From assembly GCA_015296085.1 (NCBI GenBank), contig DVDT01000112.1, positions 17,404-81,403 of the forward strand: 64,000 bases of DNA, given 5' to 3'. Made by a program: the position numbers and the translations under genes. Shown piece after piece: positions 8,342 to 20,210 of this stretch (positions are counted from its first letter, which is position 1; every line of letters begins with the position of its first letter). A model generated the notes under the pieces. That model was not told the DNA's origin, made no database searches, and saw only the letters and a list, made by a program, of their open reading frames with translations. The stretch is from Trichormus sp. M33_DOE_039 (GTDB taxonomy: Bacteria > Cyanobacteriota > Cyanobacteriia > Cyanobacteriales > Nostocaceae).

Positions 8342-9403
8342 ATGAATTTGACAGATTTAGGCTGGAGTGACTTTTTTGCTCACAGCTTCTTACCCTATGG
8401 CAAACAAGGATTTAGTATTGCTAGGGTAGCGATCGCTTACAAAAACACCTACATTTTGTATGGTGAACAAGGCGAACTCACAGCAGAAGTGACAGGTAAA
8501 TTCAGACATCGGGTGAGTAAACCTGAAGATTTTCCTGCCGTCGGGGATTGGGTTGTGATCCAAACGCGAGAATCAGCAGCGCAAGCAACTATCCATGAGA
8601 TTTTACCGAGAAAAAGCAAGTTTTCCCGCAAAACAGTAGGTAGTAAAACCGTAGAACAAATTGTTGCTACTAATGTAGATACAGTATTTCTAGTCTCAGG
8701 CTTAGATGGAGACTTTAACCCCAGACGCATAGAACGTTATCTTATTCTGGCTTGGGAAAGTGGCGCAAATCCCGTGATTGTCTTAAACAAAGCAGACTTG
8801 TGCAACTGTTTAGATGATTATCTCTTAGAAGTAGAAAAGGTGGCACTTGGTGTCCCAATCATGGTGTTAAGTGCTACTAGTGAGCAAGGATTGGAGGCTT
8901 TACAAGCTTATCTGCAACCAGGAAAAACTGTGGCTTTATTAGGTTCTTCTGGTGTGGGGAAATCTACCATCACCAACCAGCTCAAAGGGGAAACAGTGCA
9001 AGCTGTACAACCAGTCAGGCGGGGTGATGACCGGGGTAAACACACAACCACTCATCGGGAATTAATTTTAATACCGACTGGTGGCTTAATCATCGATACC
9101 CCAGGGATGCGGGAAATTCAGATGTGGGGAAGTGAGGAAAGTTTGCAAGGAACTTTTGCAGACATCGAGGCTTTAGCTGAAGAATGTCGCTTCCGCGATT
9201 GTCAGCATCAACATGAACCAGGTTGTGCGGTGCAGCAAGCATTGCTAGAGGGGAGACTAGACACTTCCCGACTTCTCAGTTACCAAAAATTGCAAAAAGA
9301 ACTGAGTTATCTAGTTCGCAAACAAGATCATCAGGCGCAGTTAGCAGAAAAAGAACGTTGGAAAAAAATCCATAAAGCTATGCGACATCACCACAAACAC
9401 TGA
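8342..9403 (+). CDS. rsgA: Ribosome small-subunit GTPase RsgA
   Basis: 353 residues from ATG 8342, which has GAGG upstream; the alternative GTG at 8309 adds 11 residues. The circularly permuted GTPase order is visible: G4 NKAD (about residue 150) precedes G1 GSSGVGKST (about 205) and G3 DTPGMRE. An N-terminal OB domain ([10 protein letters not shown]) and a C-terminal zinc knuckle (C-x4-C-x-H-x5-C pattern, [15 protein letters not shown]) complete the family architecture. RsgA acts late in 30S subunit assembly. Single gene, HIP1 site within it. Confidence 0.95.
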   Translation: MNLTDLGWSDFFAHSFLPYGKQGFSIARVAIAYKNTYILYGEQGELTAEVTGKFRHRVSKPEDFPAVGDWVVIQTRESAAQATIHEILPRKSKFSRKTVGSKTVEQIVATNVDTVFLVSGLDGDFNPRRIERYLILAWESGANPVIVLNKADLCNCLDDYLLEVEKVALGVPIMVLSATSEQGLEALQAYLQPGKTVALLGSSGVGKSTITNQLKGETVQAVQPVRRGDDRGKHTTTHRELILIPTGGLIIDTPGMREIQMWGSEESLQGTFADIEALAEECRFRDCQHQHEPGCAVQQALLEGRLDTSRLLSYQKLQKELSYLVRKQDHQAQLAEKERWKKIHKAMRHHHKH

Positions 9404-9821
9404 TCACTCAATCAGACTACAACGCTTTTATCAGGGTGCAAGAGTCAGTATTGCTAAAATCACTGATCCAATATTTGGCGATCGCCTGAATGTATAAGTA
9501 AATTTTTGTAAATTTGGTAAATTATAAAGTATTTAAATTTACCAAATTTATTTTGTTGTGAGACTACAAAAATCAAACAAGATAAACAAATCAAACATTT
9601 TAAACATTAGAACTATTGTTAAGTTATATTTCCGTTTTTGCGCGGATCTCGGCTGAACTATTTCAGAGTTTCAATAGATAAAAGGTAATTAAAAATATTA
9701 GTTTTATTAATGTTTTTTCAGCGTGCAGTTCATCCACCGTTAAAAGCATCTAAATAGTCAAGACTTTGCACAACAAGTTGCATAGATCAAATATTCACCT
9801 TCAAATTCAATAACATTGACC
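9404..9821. other. Intergenic region with a perfect 14-bp AT-rich inverted repeat
   Basis: AAATTTGGTAAATT (9510-9523) is perfectly inverted at 9536-9549 across a 12-base spacer. No gene is seen in these 418 bases. The repeat could end rsgA transcription or be a protein site ahead of the sensor kinase operon. Confidence 0.4.
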
Positions 9822-12497
9822 ATGAGCCAACAATTCCCATCCAGGAAGCAAGAGTCGCCAAATGTGAGTGAAATAGCACAGCGAACCTATCAACAAGCAG
9901 AATCCTACGATGAAAAAAGTCGGTGGATTGGCACAAACCCCGATATGGCTCTGTATACCAGTACAACATATTTGCAGCAGGCAATTGAATATGCTCCCGT
10001 GGCAATGGTCATATTGGATCAACAGATGCGCTATCTGACAGTGAGTCGTCGATGGATAGAAAACTATCAGCTCACCAGTGATATTATTGGGCATTCTCAC
10101 TATGAAGTTTTTCCTGACATACCCCCACAATGGAAGCAGATTCATCAAAGATGTCTAGCCGGAGAAAGTTTCCAACGTGATGAAGATCCTTATCCACGAA
10201 CGGATGGAACTTTAGAGTGGGTAAGTTGGATGCTCCGCCCTTGGCATCAAGCAAATGGTGAAATTGGCGGTATCATCATGTGTTGCGAAGATATCACCCA
10301 GCGTAAGCAAGCAGAAATAGAACAGCAACAAACTGAAGCGGCTTTGCGAGAAAGTAACACACTGTTGCGATCGATTTTAGAAAGTACGCCAGACATCATT
10401 GTGGTTAAAGATAATGAAGGCCGCCACGTTGCTCTTAATTCCTATTTGGTAAGCTTTTTTGGTAAACCAATGGAGGAGATTATTGGCAAAACCGATTATG
10501 AATTGTTTCCGCCGGATATGGCTGATAGAATCGTAGCTAAAGATACTCAGATTATTAACACAGGTATTGCCGAAACTTTTGAGGAAGATGTCTCTAATTA
10601 TCGTGATATTTGTGGCACATTTCTGACAACCAAAAGTCCTTGGCGAGATGTTCAAGGTAATATTTTGGGTCTGATTGCCATATCTAGAAATATTAGCGAT
10701 CGCAAACAAGCAGAAATAGCATTACAGCATAGTGAAGAACGATTTCGCTCACTAATAGAAGCCACAGCCCAAATTATCTGGAATACTAATGCAGAAGGTA
10801 AATTTGTCACTGCGCAACCACAATGGAGTGCATTTACAGGACAATCCTTCGAGGAAATACAAGAATGGGGTTGGTTAAAAGCTATTCATCACGAAGATAG
10901 AGCGAACACCGCCAAGTGTTGGTCAAGTGCTGTTACCAATCACACATTGTATGAAATTGAGCATCGCTTACGTCGTGACGATGGCGAATACTGCTACATG
11001 AGTGTTAGGGCTGTACCAATTTCAAATCCAGATGGTAGTATCCGGGAATGGATAGGAGTCCATACTGATATTAATGATCGTAAAAAAGCTGAAATCTTAC
11101 TGGCTCAAGCCAAAGAAGCAGCAGAAGCAGCCAGTTATGCCAAAAGTGAATTTTTAGCGAACATGAGCCACGAATTACGGACTCCACTTAACGGCATTCT
11201 GGGCTATGCCCAAATTTTACAGCGTTCCAAACATATTCAAGAAGAAGAGCGATCGCGCATTGATGTCATCTACCAATGCGGTTCTCATTTATTGACCTTA
11301 ATTAATGACATCCTCGATTTATCCAAAATCGAAGCGCGGAAAGTCGAACTTTTACCCACAGAGTTTCACTTCCCCGCCTTCCTACAAAGTGTAGCTGAAA
11401 TGTGCCGTGTTCGTGCTGAACTCAAAGGCATTCAATTACAGTATCAATTCGCCTCAGAATTACCCATCGGGATTACCGCAGATGAAAAACGCTTACGGCA
11501 AGTATTAATTAATCTACTGAGTAATGCTACTAAATTTACTGATACTGGCAGTGTTAATTTTATCGTTAGCTATGCCGCCGCTGGAAAAATCCGCTTTGAA
11601 GTCCGCGACACTGGTATTGGTATTCCCCAAGAGAAACTGCAAGCTATTTTTCAACCCTTTGAGCAAGCTGGAGACAGTCGCCGACAAGCAGAAGGTACTG
11701 GTTTGGGGTTAGCAATTAGCCAAAAAATTGTGGAATTTATGGGTAGCAAGATTCACGTACAAAGTGAAGTAGGTGTTGGCAGTATTTTTTGGTTTGATGT
11801 GGAATTATCCGCAGCTGATGAATGGGTAAAAACTTCTCAAACTGATGATTACGGACAGATTATTGGTATTAAATACCGTCAACCCAAGGTTCTCATAGTT
11901 GATGATAAATGGGCTAATCGCTCAGTGATTGCTAATTTGCTCAGTCCCATTGGCTTTGAAATAGCAGAAGCAGTTAATGGACAAGATGGTTGGGAAAAGC
12001 TCTTAGAATTTCAACCCGATCTCGTTATTACTGATTTACTAATGCCCAAGATGGATGGATTCTTACTCATTCAGCGTATTCGTGAGTCAGAAGAATTTCA
12101 AAACATTATTATCATCGTGTCATCAGCCAGTGTATTTGAAAGCGATCAACACCGCAGTTTAGAAGTAGGAGGAAATGATTTTTTGCCCAAGCCCATACAA
12201 GCCATAAATCTCTTCCAAAAATTGCGACAACACTTGAACTTAGAGTGGGTGTATGAACAAAAAGAAATTGTCACTCAACCAGAAGCAGAAAATGTGGAAT
12301 TAATTGCTCCACCATCAGCAGCGATAGCTACTCTTTATGAATTAGTCATGAAAGGAAACTTTAAAGGCATTATTAAACAGGCAGTCTTAATTGAACAAAT
12401 TGATCAACAATACATACCATTTGCCAAACATCTGAGCCAACTAGCCAAGAACTTTCAAGACCAAGAAATATTGAAACTAATTCAACCATACAAATAA
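9822..12497 (+). CDS. PAS-domain hybrid sensor histidine kinase
   Basis: 891 residues from ATG 9822 (an in-frame TTG lies 6 bases before). Three PAS domains (about 50-160, 180-300, 310-430), then a HisKA dimerisation domain with the phospho-acceptor histidine in NMSHELRTPLNG (about residue 450), an HATPase domain with DTGIGI and GTGLGL, and a C-terminal receiver domain with the phospho-aspartate in TDLLMPKMDG (about residue 738). A helical tail of about 80 residues follows. No transmembrane segment is seen, so it is a cytoplasmic sensor. It is translated just ahead of a second receiver/kinase protein with a 5-base gap, so the two form one operon and probably one phosphorelay. Confidence 0.93.
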   Translation: MSQQFPSRKQESPNVSEIAQRTYQQAESYDEKSRWIGTNPDMALYTSTTYLQQAIEYAPVAMVILDQQMRYLTVSRRWIENYQLTSDIIGHSHYEVFPDIPPQWKQIHQRCLAGESFQRDEDPYPRTDGTLEWVSWMLRPWHQANGEIGGIIMCCEDITQRKQAEIEQQQTEAALRESNTLLRSILESTPDIIVVKDNEGRHVALNSYLVSFFGKPMEEIIGKTDYELFPPDMADRIVAKDTQIINTGIAETFEEDVSNYRDICGTFLTTKSPWRDVQGNILGLIAISRNISDRKQAEIALQHSEERFRSLIEATAQIIWNTNAEGKFVTAQPQWSAFTGQSFEEIQEWGWLKAIHHEDRANTAKCWSSAVTNHTLYEIEHRLRRDDGEYCYMSVRAVPISNPDGSIREWIGVHTDINDRKKAEILLAQAKEAAEAASYAKSEFLANMSHELRTPLNGILGYAQILQRSKHIQEEERSRIDVIYQCGSHLLTLINDILDLSKIEARKVELLPTEFHFPAFLQSVAEMCRVRAELKGIQLQYQFASELPIGITADEKRLRQVLINLLSNATKFTDTGSVNFIVSYAAAGKIRFEVRDTGIGIPQEKLQAIFQPFEQAGDSRRQAEGTGLGLAISQKIVEFMGSKIHVQSEVGVGSIFWFDVELSAADEWVKTSQTDDYGQIIGIKYRQPKVLIVDDKWANRSVIANLLSPIGFEIAEAVNGQDGWEKLLEFQPDLVITDLLMPKMDGFLLIQRIRESEEFQNIIIIVSSASVFESDQHRSLEVGGNDFLPKPIQAINLFQKLRQHLNLEWVYEQKEIVTQPEAENVELIAPPSAAIATLYELVMKGNFKGIIKQAVLIEQIDQQYIPFAKHLSQLAKNFQDQEILKLIQPYK

Positions 12498-12502
12498 ACA
12501 TT

Positions 12503-13831
12503 ATGAACCTGACTAGCGAAACCACTCCAACTGTTTTGATTGTCGATGATAACCCTGCTAATTTGGGTGTTTTATCTGATGCCCTTGATCAATCAGGATT
12601 AGAAGTTTGGGTAGCCAAATCTGGCACAGTAGCTTTAGAACGAGTCAAATATGCTTTACCTGATTTAATTTTATTAGATGTGATGATGCCAGAAATGGAC
12701 GGATTTGAAACTTGTGAGCAATTAAAGTTAAATCCGGCGACTCAAAATATTCCTATTATTTTCATGACCGCACTTTCCGATACGGATAATAAAGTGCGAG
12801 GGTTTCAAGTTGGTGCTGTGGACTATATCACAAAACCTTTTCAACAAGAGGAGGTATTATCACGAATTAAATTACATTTAAAGATGAATGATTTAGCTAC
12901 TCAACTAGAGCAAAAAAATGTTTTATTAGAGCAGAAATTCGCTGAAGTCAGTCAAGCCTATGCTGATTTGCAGCAAATGCAAATCAAGCTAATTCAAAGT
13001 GAAAAAATGTCTAGTTTAGGACAGATGATTGCTGGCATTGCCCATGAAATTAATAATCCTGTAAATTTCATTTATGGTAATCTTGTTCATGCTCATGAAT
13101 ACGCCCAAGAAGTATTGAATCTTGTGCATCTTTATCAAGAAGAATATCCCGAACCTACAGAACGTATTCAAGCAGCATTAGTTGCAAGCGATATAGAGTT
13201 TATTGAAGATGATTTGTTAAAACTACTAAGCTCAATGAATATTGGTGCTAAACGCATTAGTGAAATTGTTAAATCTACTCGGATTTTTTCTCGTGTAGAT
13301 GAAGCCAATATGAAAGAGGTAGATATACATGATGGAATTGATAGTACACTCACTATTCTAAATTACCGCTTAAAAGCTAAACCAGAACATCCAGAAATTG
13401 AAGTGGTTAAAGATTATAGTGAATTGCCACTTGTTGAATGCTACGCTAGCCAACTCAATCAAGTTTTTATGAATATTCTGGCGAACGCGATTGATGCGCT
13501 AGATGAATACAATCAACAAAGGACATTTGAGGAAATTAAACAGCATCCAAGTCAAATTAAAATTAGCACAAACATGATCAATGATGAGTGGGTTGCCATA
13601 CATATTTCCAATAATGGCCCAGCCATTGAAGAAAAAGTTCAAACTAAATTATTTGACCCATTTTTTACAACTAAACCTGTCGGTAAAGGAACAGGTTTAG
13701 GTTTATCTATCAGCTATCAAATTATCGTGGAAAGACATGGCGGTTGTTTATACTGTAAATCTATTCCTGGACAAGAGACAGTATTTGTGATTGAAATACC
13801 TCTACGACAACAAATTAGTAAAGTTGCATAA
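12503..13831 (+). CDS. Receiver domain-histidine kinase protein
   Basis: 442 residues. An N-terminal receiver domain (VDDNPANL, phospho-aspartate in LLDVMMPEMDGFE, lysine in YITKPF), a short coiled coil, then a kinase core with acceptor histidine in AGIAHEINNPVNFI (about residue 179) and an HATPase domain with KGTGLGLSISYQI. This order, receiver before kinase, fits an intermediate in a phosphorelay started by the upstream hybrid kinase (5-base spacing). Its kinase half is strikingly like the C-terminus of the 1786-residue protein at 58324-63684, so the two modules are paralogous. Confidence 0.92.
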   Translation: MNLTSETTPTVLIVDDNPANLGVLSDALDQSGLEVWVAKSGTVALERVKYALPDLILLDVMMPEMDGFETCEQLKLNPATQNIPIIFMTALSDTDNKVRGFQVGAVDYITKPFQQEEVLSRIKLHLKMNDLATQLEQKNVLLEQKFAEVSQAYADLQQMQIKLIQSEKMSSLGQMIAGIAHEINNPVNFIYGNLVHAHEYAQEVLNLVHLYQEEYPEPTERIQAALVASDIEFIEDDLLKLLSSMNIGAKRISEIVKSTRIFSRVDEANMKEVDIHDGIDSTLTILNYRLKAKPEHPEIEVVKDYSELPLVECYASQLNQVFMNILANAIDALDEYNQQRTFEEIKQHPSQIKISTNMINDEWVAIHISNNGPAIEEKVQTKLFDPFFTTKPVGKGTGLGLSISYQIIVERHGGCLYCKSIPGQETVFVIEIPLRQQISKVA

Positions 13832-13889
13832 TTTGCAATTCTCGTCACTGGTGATTTGGCTCTAAAAATTTGCTGGAAAGTTTACTATG

Positions 13890-15401
13890 CTATGGCAACC
13901 AAAAATTAGGCAGTATAGATTTACCTAAATTGCGTACTGTTTGATTAATGTTTCTAGCTATTTGTATATGTGTCTCGTCTTCTTCAATGGATAAAATATC
14001 AGCAGGTGTACCATGACTCAACTGAGAAATAACTAAATTGGCTGCTTCTAAACCTGTAACATAGGCTTTTTCCTGTGACCAAGAACCGTGACGGTTAATA
14101 ATCCAATCACCACTCATAAACACATTCTCAAAACTCGTCTTAGCTGGCAACATATGACGATAACTACCAGGCGCAAAGTGAGTCACAGCCTGGGGTAAGC
14201 GAATCACACTACTATCTATCACCTTCGCGTCTGTAAATCCTGATAAGCAAGTAGTTAAATATTGCTGTACTTTCGCTACAATTTCCTCATCACTCCAATT
14301 TAAAAACTGATTGGCGTGATAAAAATCAGCTTCGATTACTGTACCTGCTTCATGTTTATATTCATCATGTAAAGCATTTAAATCAAAGAATGTCCAGCCT
14401 GTAGTGTCATCAAAACCAAAACAAGCATTAGAAGGACGAGGAATATCAACTTTACGGTCAAACCACAACCGTGTTGCTAAAACATCAATTGCACCTAAAT
14501 TGTGCAAATTGCGGAACTCTTCACGGCTTTGTAAGCTGGGACTACTGGAGACAATTTTCTTCATACCAGTGACACCAACAGCAAAAATTACTGCATCAGC
14601 ATCGAACACTTCATCACCACAAACTACACCAGTTGCTTGATTATTACTATCAATAATTAAGTCTGTAACACGGTGTTTTGGTAATACTTTCGCACCTGCT
14701 TTTTCTATGCGTTCCACCCACGGACGGAATATTTTCTCACCAACAGTTCCCCGACACCAAACTACATCAAAGTCAGCTTGGTGAGCCAAAATAAAAAAGT
14801 ACAGCATTCCTAAAGTGGCGGCGGCTGAACATTGTTCACCGGGGGCAAATAAACCCACTAATAACATTGGCTCAAATGCTTCTTTATACAGTCGCGCTGA
14901 TACGCCAAAATCTTTGAATAATTCTCTCGCTGTTACACAGTCATAACGTCGCCAAGCCTCATCCGAATTATCAAAGTCAACGACGGCATAAAGTAAAGGT
15001 AAGGCACTGAGACGGTCAATTAATGGTAAACGTTGAAATTGAGTATACACAAAAGTGCCGAGAGGTGTCGGTAGTCTGGGTAAATCTTGAAAGATTGGTG
15101 ATTCTACTTCCAAACCAGCCGGAGAATATTGGGCGGAACGTGTCCAGGTTGTGAAGGGATTAATTTCTAATTCGTTGATGAGAGCGAAAATATTTCTGTA
15201 GGGATACCAAAAGCCGTGAATTCCTGCTTCTACAGATTTACCTGCGGTTGTTTGCCAACCTGCTACTAGTCCACCAGGATATGGGCCGGCTTCCAGAAGC
15301 GTCACATCATAACCTTGTTTTGCTAAATGGTAGGTTGCGCCTAAACCAGCCCAACCAGCACCTACAACTACTACTCGTTTTGGTTGCGACTCTCCTGCCA
15401 T
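13890..15401 (-). CDS. FAD-dependent amine-oxidase/carotene-desaturase-like oxidoreductase
   Basis: 503 residues. The N-terminal dinucleotide-binding motif VVVGAGWAGLGATYHLAKQGYD and the acidic end of the second strand (LLEAG) show FAD binding; GDWIINRHGSWSQEKAYVTG near the C-terminus is the second FAD motif of phytoene/zeta-carotene desaturase-like enzymes. GGAG lies 6 bases before the ATG. The substrate is unknown; a carotenoid or other isoprenoid is the family guess. It is convergent with the sensor operon and divergent from the Y-RNA locus, whose promoter region it faces. Confidence 0.85.
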   Translation of the reverse strand: MAGESQPKRVVVVGAGWAGLGATYHLAKQGYDVTLLEAGPYPGGLVAGWQTTAGKSVEAGIHGFWYPYRNIFALINELEINPFTTWTRSAQYSPAGLEVESPIFQDLPRLPTPLGTFVYTQFQRLPLIDRLSALPLLYAVVDFDNSDEAWRRYDCVTARELFKDFGVSARLYKEAFEPMLLVGLFAPGEQCSAAATLGMLYFFILAHQADFDVVWCRGTVGEKIFRPWVERIEKAGAKVLPKHRVTDLIIDSNNQATGVVCGDEVFDADAVIFAVGVTGMKKIVSSSPSLQSREEFRNLHNLGAIDVLATRLWFDRKVDIPRPSNACFGFDDTTGWTFFDLNALHDEYKHEAGTVIEADFYHANQFLNWSDEEIVAKVQQYLTTCLSGFTDAKVIDSSVIRLPQAVTHFAPGSYRHMLPAKTSFENVFMSGDWIINRHGSWSQEKAYVTGLEAANLVISQLSHGTPADILSIEEDETHIQIARNINQTVRNLGKSILPNFWLP

Positions 15402-15503
15402 TGTGCGCTCCGCTTATTACAGTCCATTAACTAATGTATCTGAAGTTATGATTTAGCGCAGGAACTGACTAGTAGGGTTTTGCAGAATTTCTTTTTAAGC
15501 CTC

Positions 15504-15543
15504 TTGACATTATGTAGAAGTGATACTACATTTGTAGTATAAA
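15504..15543 (+). promoter_or_regulatory. Promoter with BlaI/MecI-like palindromic operator ahead of the Y-RNA locus
   Basis: TTGACA at 15504-15509 is followed after 17 bases by TACATT (15527-15532), a fair sigma-70 promoter. Over the -10 lies a perfect palindrome, ATACTACA-TT-TGTAGTAT (15523-15540), the form of BlaI/MecI-type operators (TACTACA-N2-TGTAGTA). TATAAA at 15538-15543 is an alternative -10. The 11-mer TTGTAGTATAA (15532-15542) recurs at the promoter of the fifth RNA (20571-20581). Repression by a BlaI-like protein is inferred; none is encoded in this window. Confidence 0.55.
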
Positions 15544-15553
15544 CAAATTCAAG

Positions 15554-15608
15554 GTTTGTAATGAGAACTTTAGTTTTCAAAAAAAGGACTAAAGTCCTTA
15601 CTACAAAC
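15554..15608. repeat. Dispersed palindromic repeat (GTTTGTA ... TACAAAC)
   Basis: Imperfect hairpin with outer arms GTTTGTA and TACAAAC and an inner GGACTAAAGTCC palindrome. Related elements occur at 23322-23346 and 34286-34319. It lies in the long leader of the Y-RNA locus. Confidence 0.6.
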
Positions 15609-15649
15609 TGAAGCATAGTATTTTTACGGTTTTAAGTATATTTAGCGAC

Positions 15650-15712
15650 AGCGTAACGCACCTATTACAAAGGCTTTGGGGCGTTACGGCTTACGCCTAA
15701 CACACCCTAATG
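15650..15712. repeat. Dispersed repeat of the GCGTAACGCACC type
   Basis: Contains AGCGTAACGCACC and GGCTTACGCCTAACACACCC, the kind of short palindromic repeat scattered in Nostoc-type genomes; a relative forms the hairpin at 19437-19466. Together with the previous repeat it fills most of the 200-base leader before the 66-residue gene. Confidence 0.45.
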
Positions 15713-15718
15713 GACTAA

Positions 15719-15946
<228 letters not shown>

Positions 15947-15958
15947 CAAGCTTAGTTT

Positions 15959-16138
15959 TCCGTGTCCCGACACAAGAAGCATACATACACATTGATAACG
16001 GTTCTAAGGTAGTAAAATTCGAGCGATCGAAATAGCGAAGCATGATTTTAAGTCTCTCGCAGATTTAACGTGCGCGCCCACTGCCAAAATTTGGTAAGAG
16101 CAGCCGTAGCTGTAAAAAGCTTCTTAAACTTACACGGA
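15959..16138 (+). ncRNA. Y-like RNA 1, insert mimics 23S rRNA helix 70/71
   Basis: Outer helix 15959-15965/16132-16138 (TCCGTGT/ACACGGA), internal loop CCCGACAC opposite AAACTT, inner helix AAGAAGC (15974-15980)/GCTTCTT (16119-16125), then ATACATAC. The insert contains TAACGGTTCTAAGGTAG and runs to 16020; this matches E. coli 23S rRNA domain IV (helix 70/71 region next to helix 69) at 22 of 25 bases by eye. A later hairpin CTGC ... GCAG (16081-16103) encloses TTTGGTAAG, resembling a tRNA D arm, followed by CAGC-CGTA-GCTG. It starts 12 bases after the 66-residue gene, so it is probably cut from a longer transcript. Confidence 0.85.
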
Positions 16139-16153
16139 TTCATTCAATAATTC

Positions 16154-16315
16154 ATTCCGCACCCCAACCTGTAAAGCATACACACCATCCGGCAACGGAT
16201 ATGTAGGTACCCTCCGGGAAGGCAAAGCCTACAATTCCTACCGCTTCCACTTACGGGAGCGTAGCCAAATTGGTAAAGGCAATTGTGAAAACTGCTTTGC
16301 TAACTTGTGCGGAAT
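16154..16315 (+). ncRNA. Y-like RNA 2, insert carries a tRNA D-arm mimic
   Basis: Outer helix 16154-16162/16307-16315 (ATTCCGCAC/GTGCGGAAT), loop CCCAACCT opposite TAACTT, inner helix GTAAAGC (16171-16177)/GCTTTGC (16294-16300) and motif ATACACAC. The insert folds into consecutive hairpins: ATCCG-GCAA-CGGAT (a GNRA loop), TGTAGG ... CCTACA, GCTTCC-ACTTAC-GGGAGC extended by CTAC/GTAG, and finally TAGCCAAATTGGTAAAGGCA (16262-16281), a canonical tRNA D arm nearly identical (18 of 20) to that in RNA 3. No anticodon or T arm is seen. It lies 15 bases after RNA 1. Confidence 0.83.
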
Positions 16316-16363
16316 TCCAATTATTAAAATCGTATTTATATATCAGTTTTAATTCAATCACTT

Positions 16364-17166
<803 letters not shown>

Positions 17167-17172
17167 AATTTT

Positions 17173-17300
<128 letters not shown>

Positions 17301-17349
17301 CTTTTATTCATTTCAATTATGAGCTAATTGCAACTCATTGGAGGTTGCT

Positions 17350-17730
<381 letters not shown>

Positions 17731-17790
17731 AGAATGAGGGGTGTAAGGGTATAGGGGTGTGGGGGTGTAGGGGTTTTTAACACTGAGATC
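17731..17790. repeat. G-rich short tandem repeat
   Basis: Irregular GGGTGTA/GGGGTAT/GGGGTGT units directly after the bL12 paralogue; G-rich tandem repeats of this sort also occur at 24247-24323 and 50471-50590. No gene is seen between the stop and RNA 4. Confidence 0.5.
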
Positions 17791-17856
17791 CCACATCTAT
17801 ATCTTTCTTGTTTCTTATAGGTCAAGGTCAGTCTCAATAAAATTTTATCGGCAGTT

Positions 17857-17935
17857 GTTGCCGCGCCCCAATCGCAGAAGCTTACATAACTCTAAAAAAA
17901 GTTAAACTCCTTGCTTCTACAACTTGCGCGGTGAC
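17857..17935 (+). ncRNA. Y-like RNA 4, minimal member without a large insert
   Basis: Outer helix CCGCGC/GCGCGG (17861-17866/17926-17931), extended by GTTG/TGAC with two G-U pairs; loop CCCAATC opposite AACTT; inner helix GCAGAAGC (17874-17881)/GCTTCTAC (17913-17920) with one mismatch; motif TTACATAAC. The remaining 30-base tip is A-rich with a possible AACT/AGTT hairpin. It is only 79 nt, the size of a bare Y RNA, and lies 58 bases before the Ro60-like gene. Confidence 0.8.
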
Positions 17936-17939
17936 TTGA

Positions 17940-19427
<1,488 letters not shown>

Positions 19428-19436
19428 AATAAATCT

Positions 19437-19466
19437 GGGTGCGTTATATTTATACCTAACGCACCC
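19437..19466 (+). terminator. Hairpin after the Ro60-like gene
   Basis: GGGTGCGTTA (19437-19446) pairs perfectly with TAACGCACCC (19457-19466), 9 bases after the stop. No T-run follows, and the sequence is of the dispersed GCGTAACGCACC repeat type, so it may be a repeat that ends or protects the transcript. Confidence 0.5.
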
Positions 19467-19805
19467 AATAATTTGAAGGAATATATTCAACCTAATTGAG
19501 TCCATTTTCTTTATGAAAATTTCTAGAACTATAACGAATGGGCAAATATGTTTACATAAATTATGGAAAAATTGCCCACATGAACTAGCTCATAAATTTT
19601 TAGTGATTGAGAATAGATAGCTACAAATTTGCGATATTTTTTAACATCAGAAGTTTGTTAAGATCCACTAATTTTACCTGTTAAATGACATAAAGAGAGC
19701 ATATAAATTAGTGGCGATCGCCCGACCATAAAATCTCTCTAAAACTCTTGCTCTCTGTGGTTAGATATTTCGTGACTATTGTCTAAGTTCTGGTAAATTA
19801 TTTTT
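19467..19805. other. Intergenic, no gene seen
   Basis: About 340 AT-rich bases with one GCGATCGC-like site and no convincing reading frame, RNA fold or repeat. Confidence 0.4.
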
Positions 19806-20210
19806 TCATGAATGAATAGAAATCATTCTAATGCTTTGAGTGCGATGAATTGATCTTTCTAGTTTTTCATTAGTCACAAATTCAGTTGCTCCTAGAGATA
19901 TAGCGGATGCAATATGTAAAGCGTCCATTGCCCCTACTCCAAATTTAATTGATTCTTCATAAGCTGTTTCAATAATTGTATTGATATCCTTTGCCCAATA
20001 AGAGACCTCATCAAAAAATGCTTCATAAAACCTAACTTCACTTGTTTGCTGATTGTAAATTGCTTTTGGTAATACTTCTAATTTGAGAAAAATACTAGAA
20101 GCAAACTCTCTGTTTTCATCCTCAAGGATTTGTAAGGCTTTCTCAGCCATATCTCCTTGAGAACGAGCAGCATAAATTAAAACACCAGCATCAATAAAGG
20201 TACGAATCAT
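19806..20210 (-). CDS. PIN-domain toxin, VapC type
   Basis: 134 residues. The PIN acidic residues are visible: Asp in FIDAGVLIYA near the start, Glu in KLEVLPKA, Asp in AMDALHIASA and the late FVTNEK. PIN toxins are Mg-dependent RNases; known targets include tRNA anticodon loops and the 23S sarcin-ricin loop. It overlaps the upstream antitoxin-like gene by four bases (ATGA) and reads toward the Ro60-like gene. Its location beside an RNA that displays a sarcin-ricin loop is noteworthy. Confidence 0.85.
   Translation of the reverse strand: MIRTFIDAGVLIYAARSQGDMAEKALQILEDENREFASSIFLKLEVLPKAIYNQQTSEVRFYEAFFDEVSYWAKDINTIIETAYEESIKFGVGAMDALHIASAISLGATEFVTNEKLERSIHRTQSIRMISIHS

Noticed and set aside
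15990..16016. Homing-endonuclease (I-CeuI-type) site or intron trace
   Set aside because: The similarity is explained by the helix 70/71 match that I-CeuI also targets; no intron or endonuclease gene is near.
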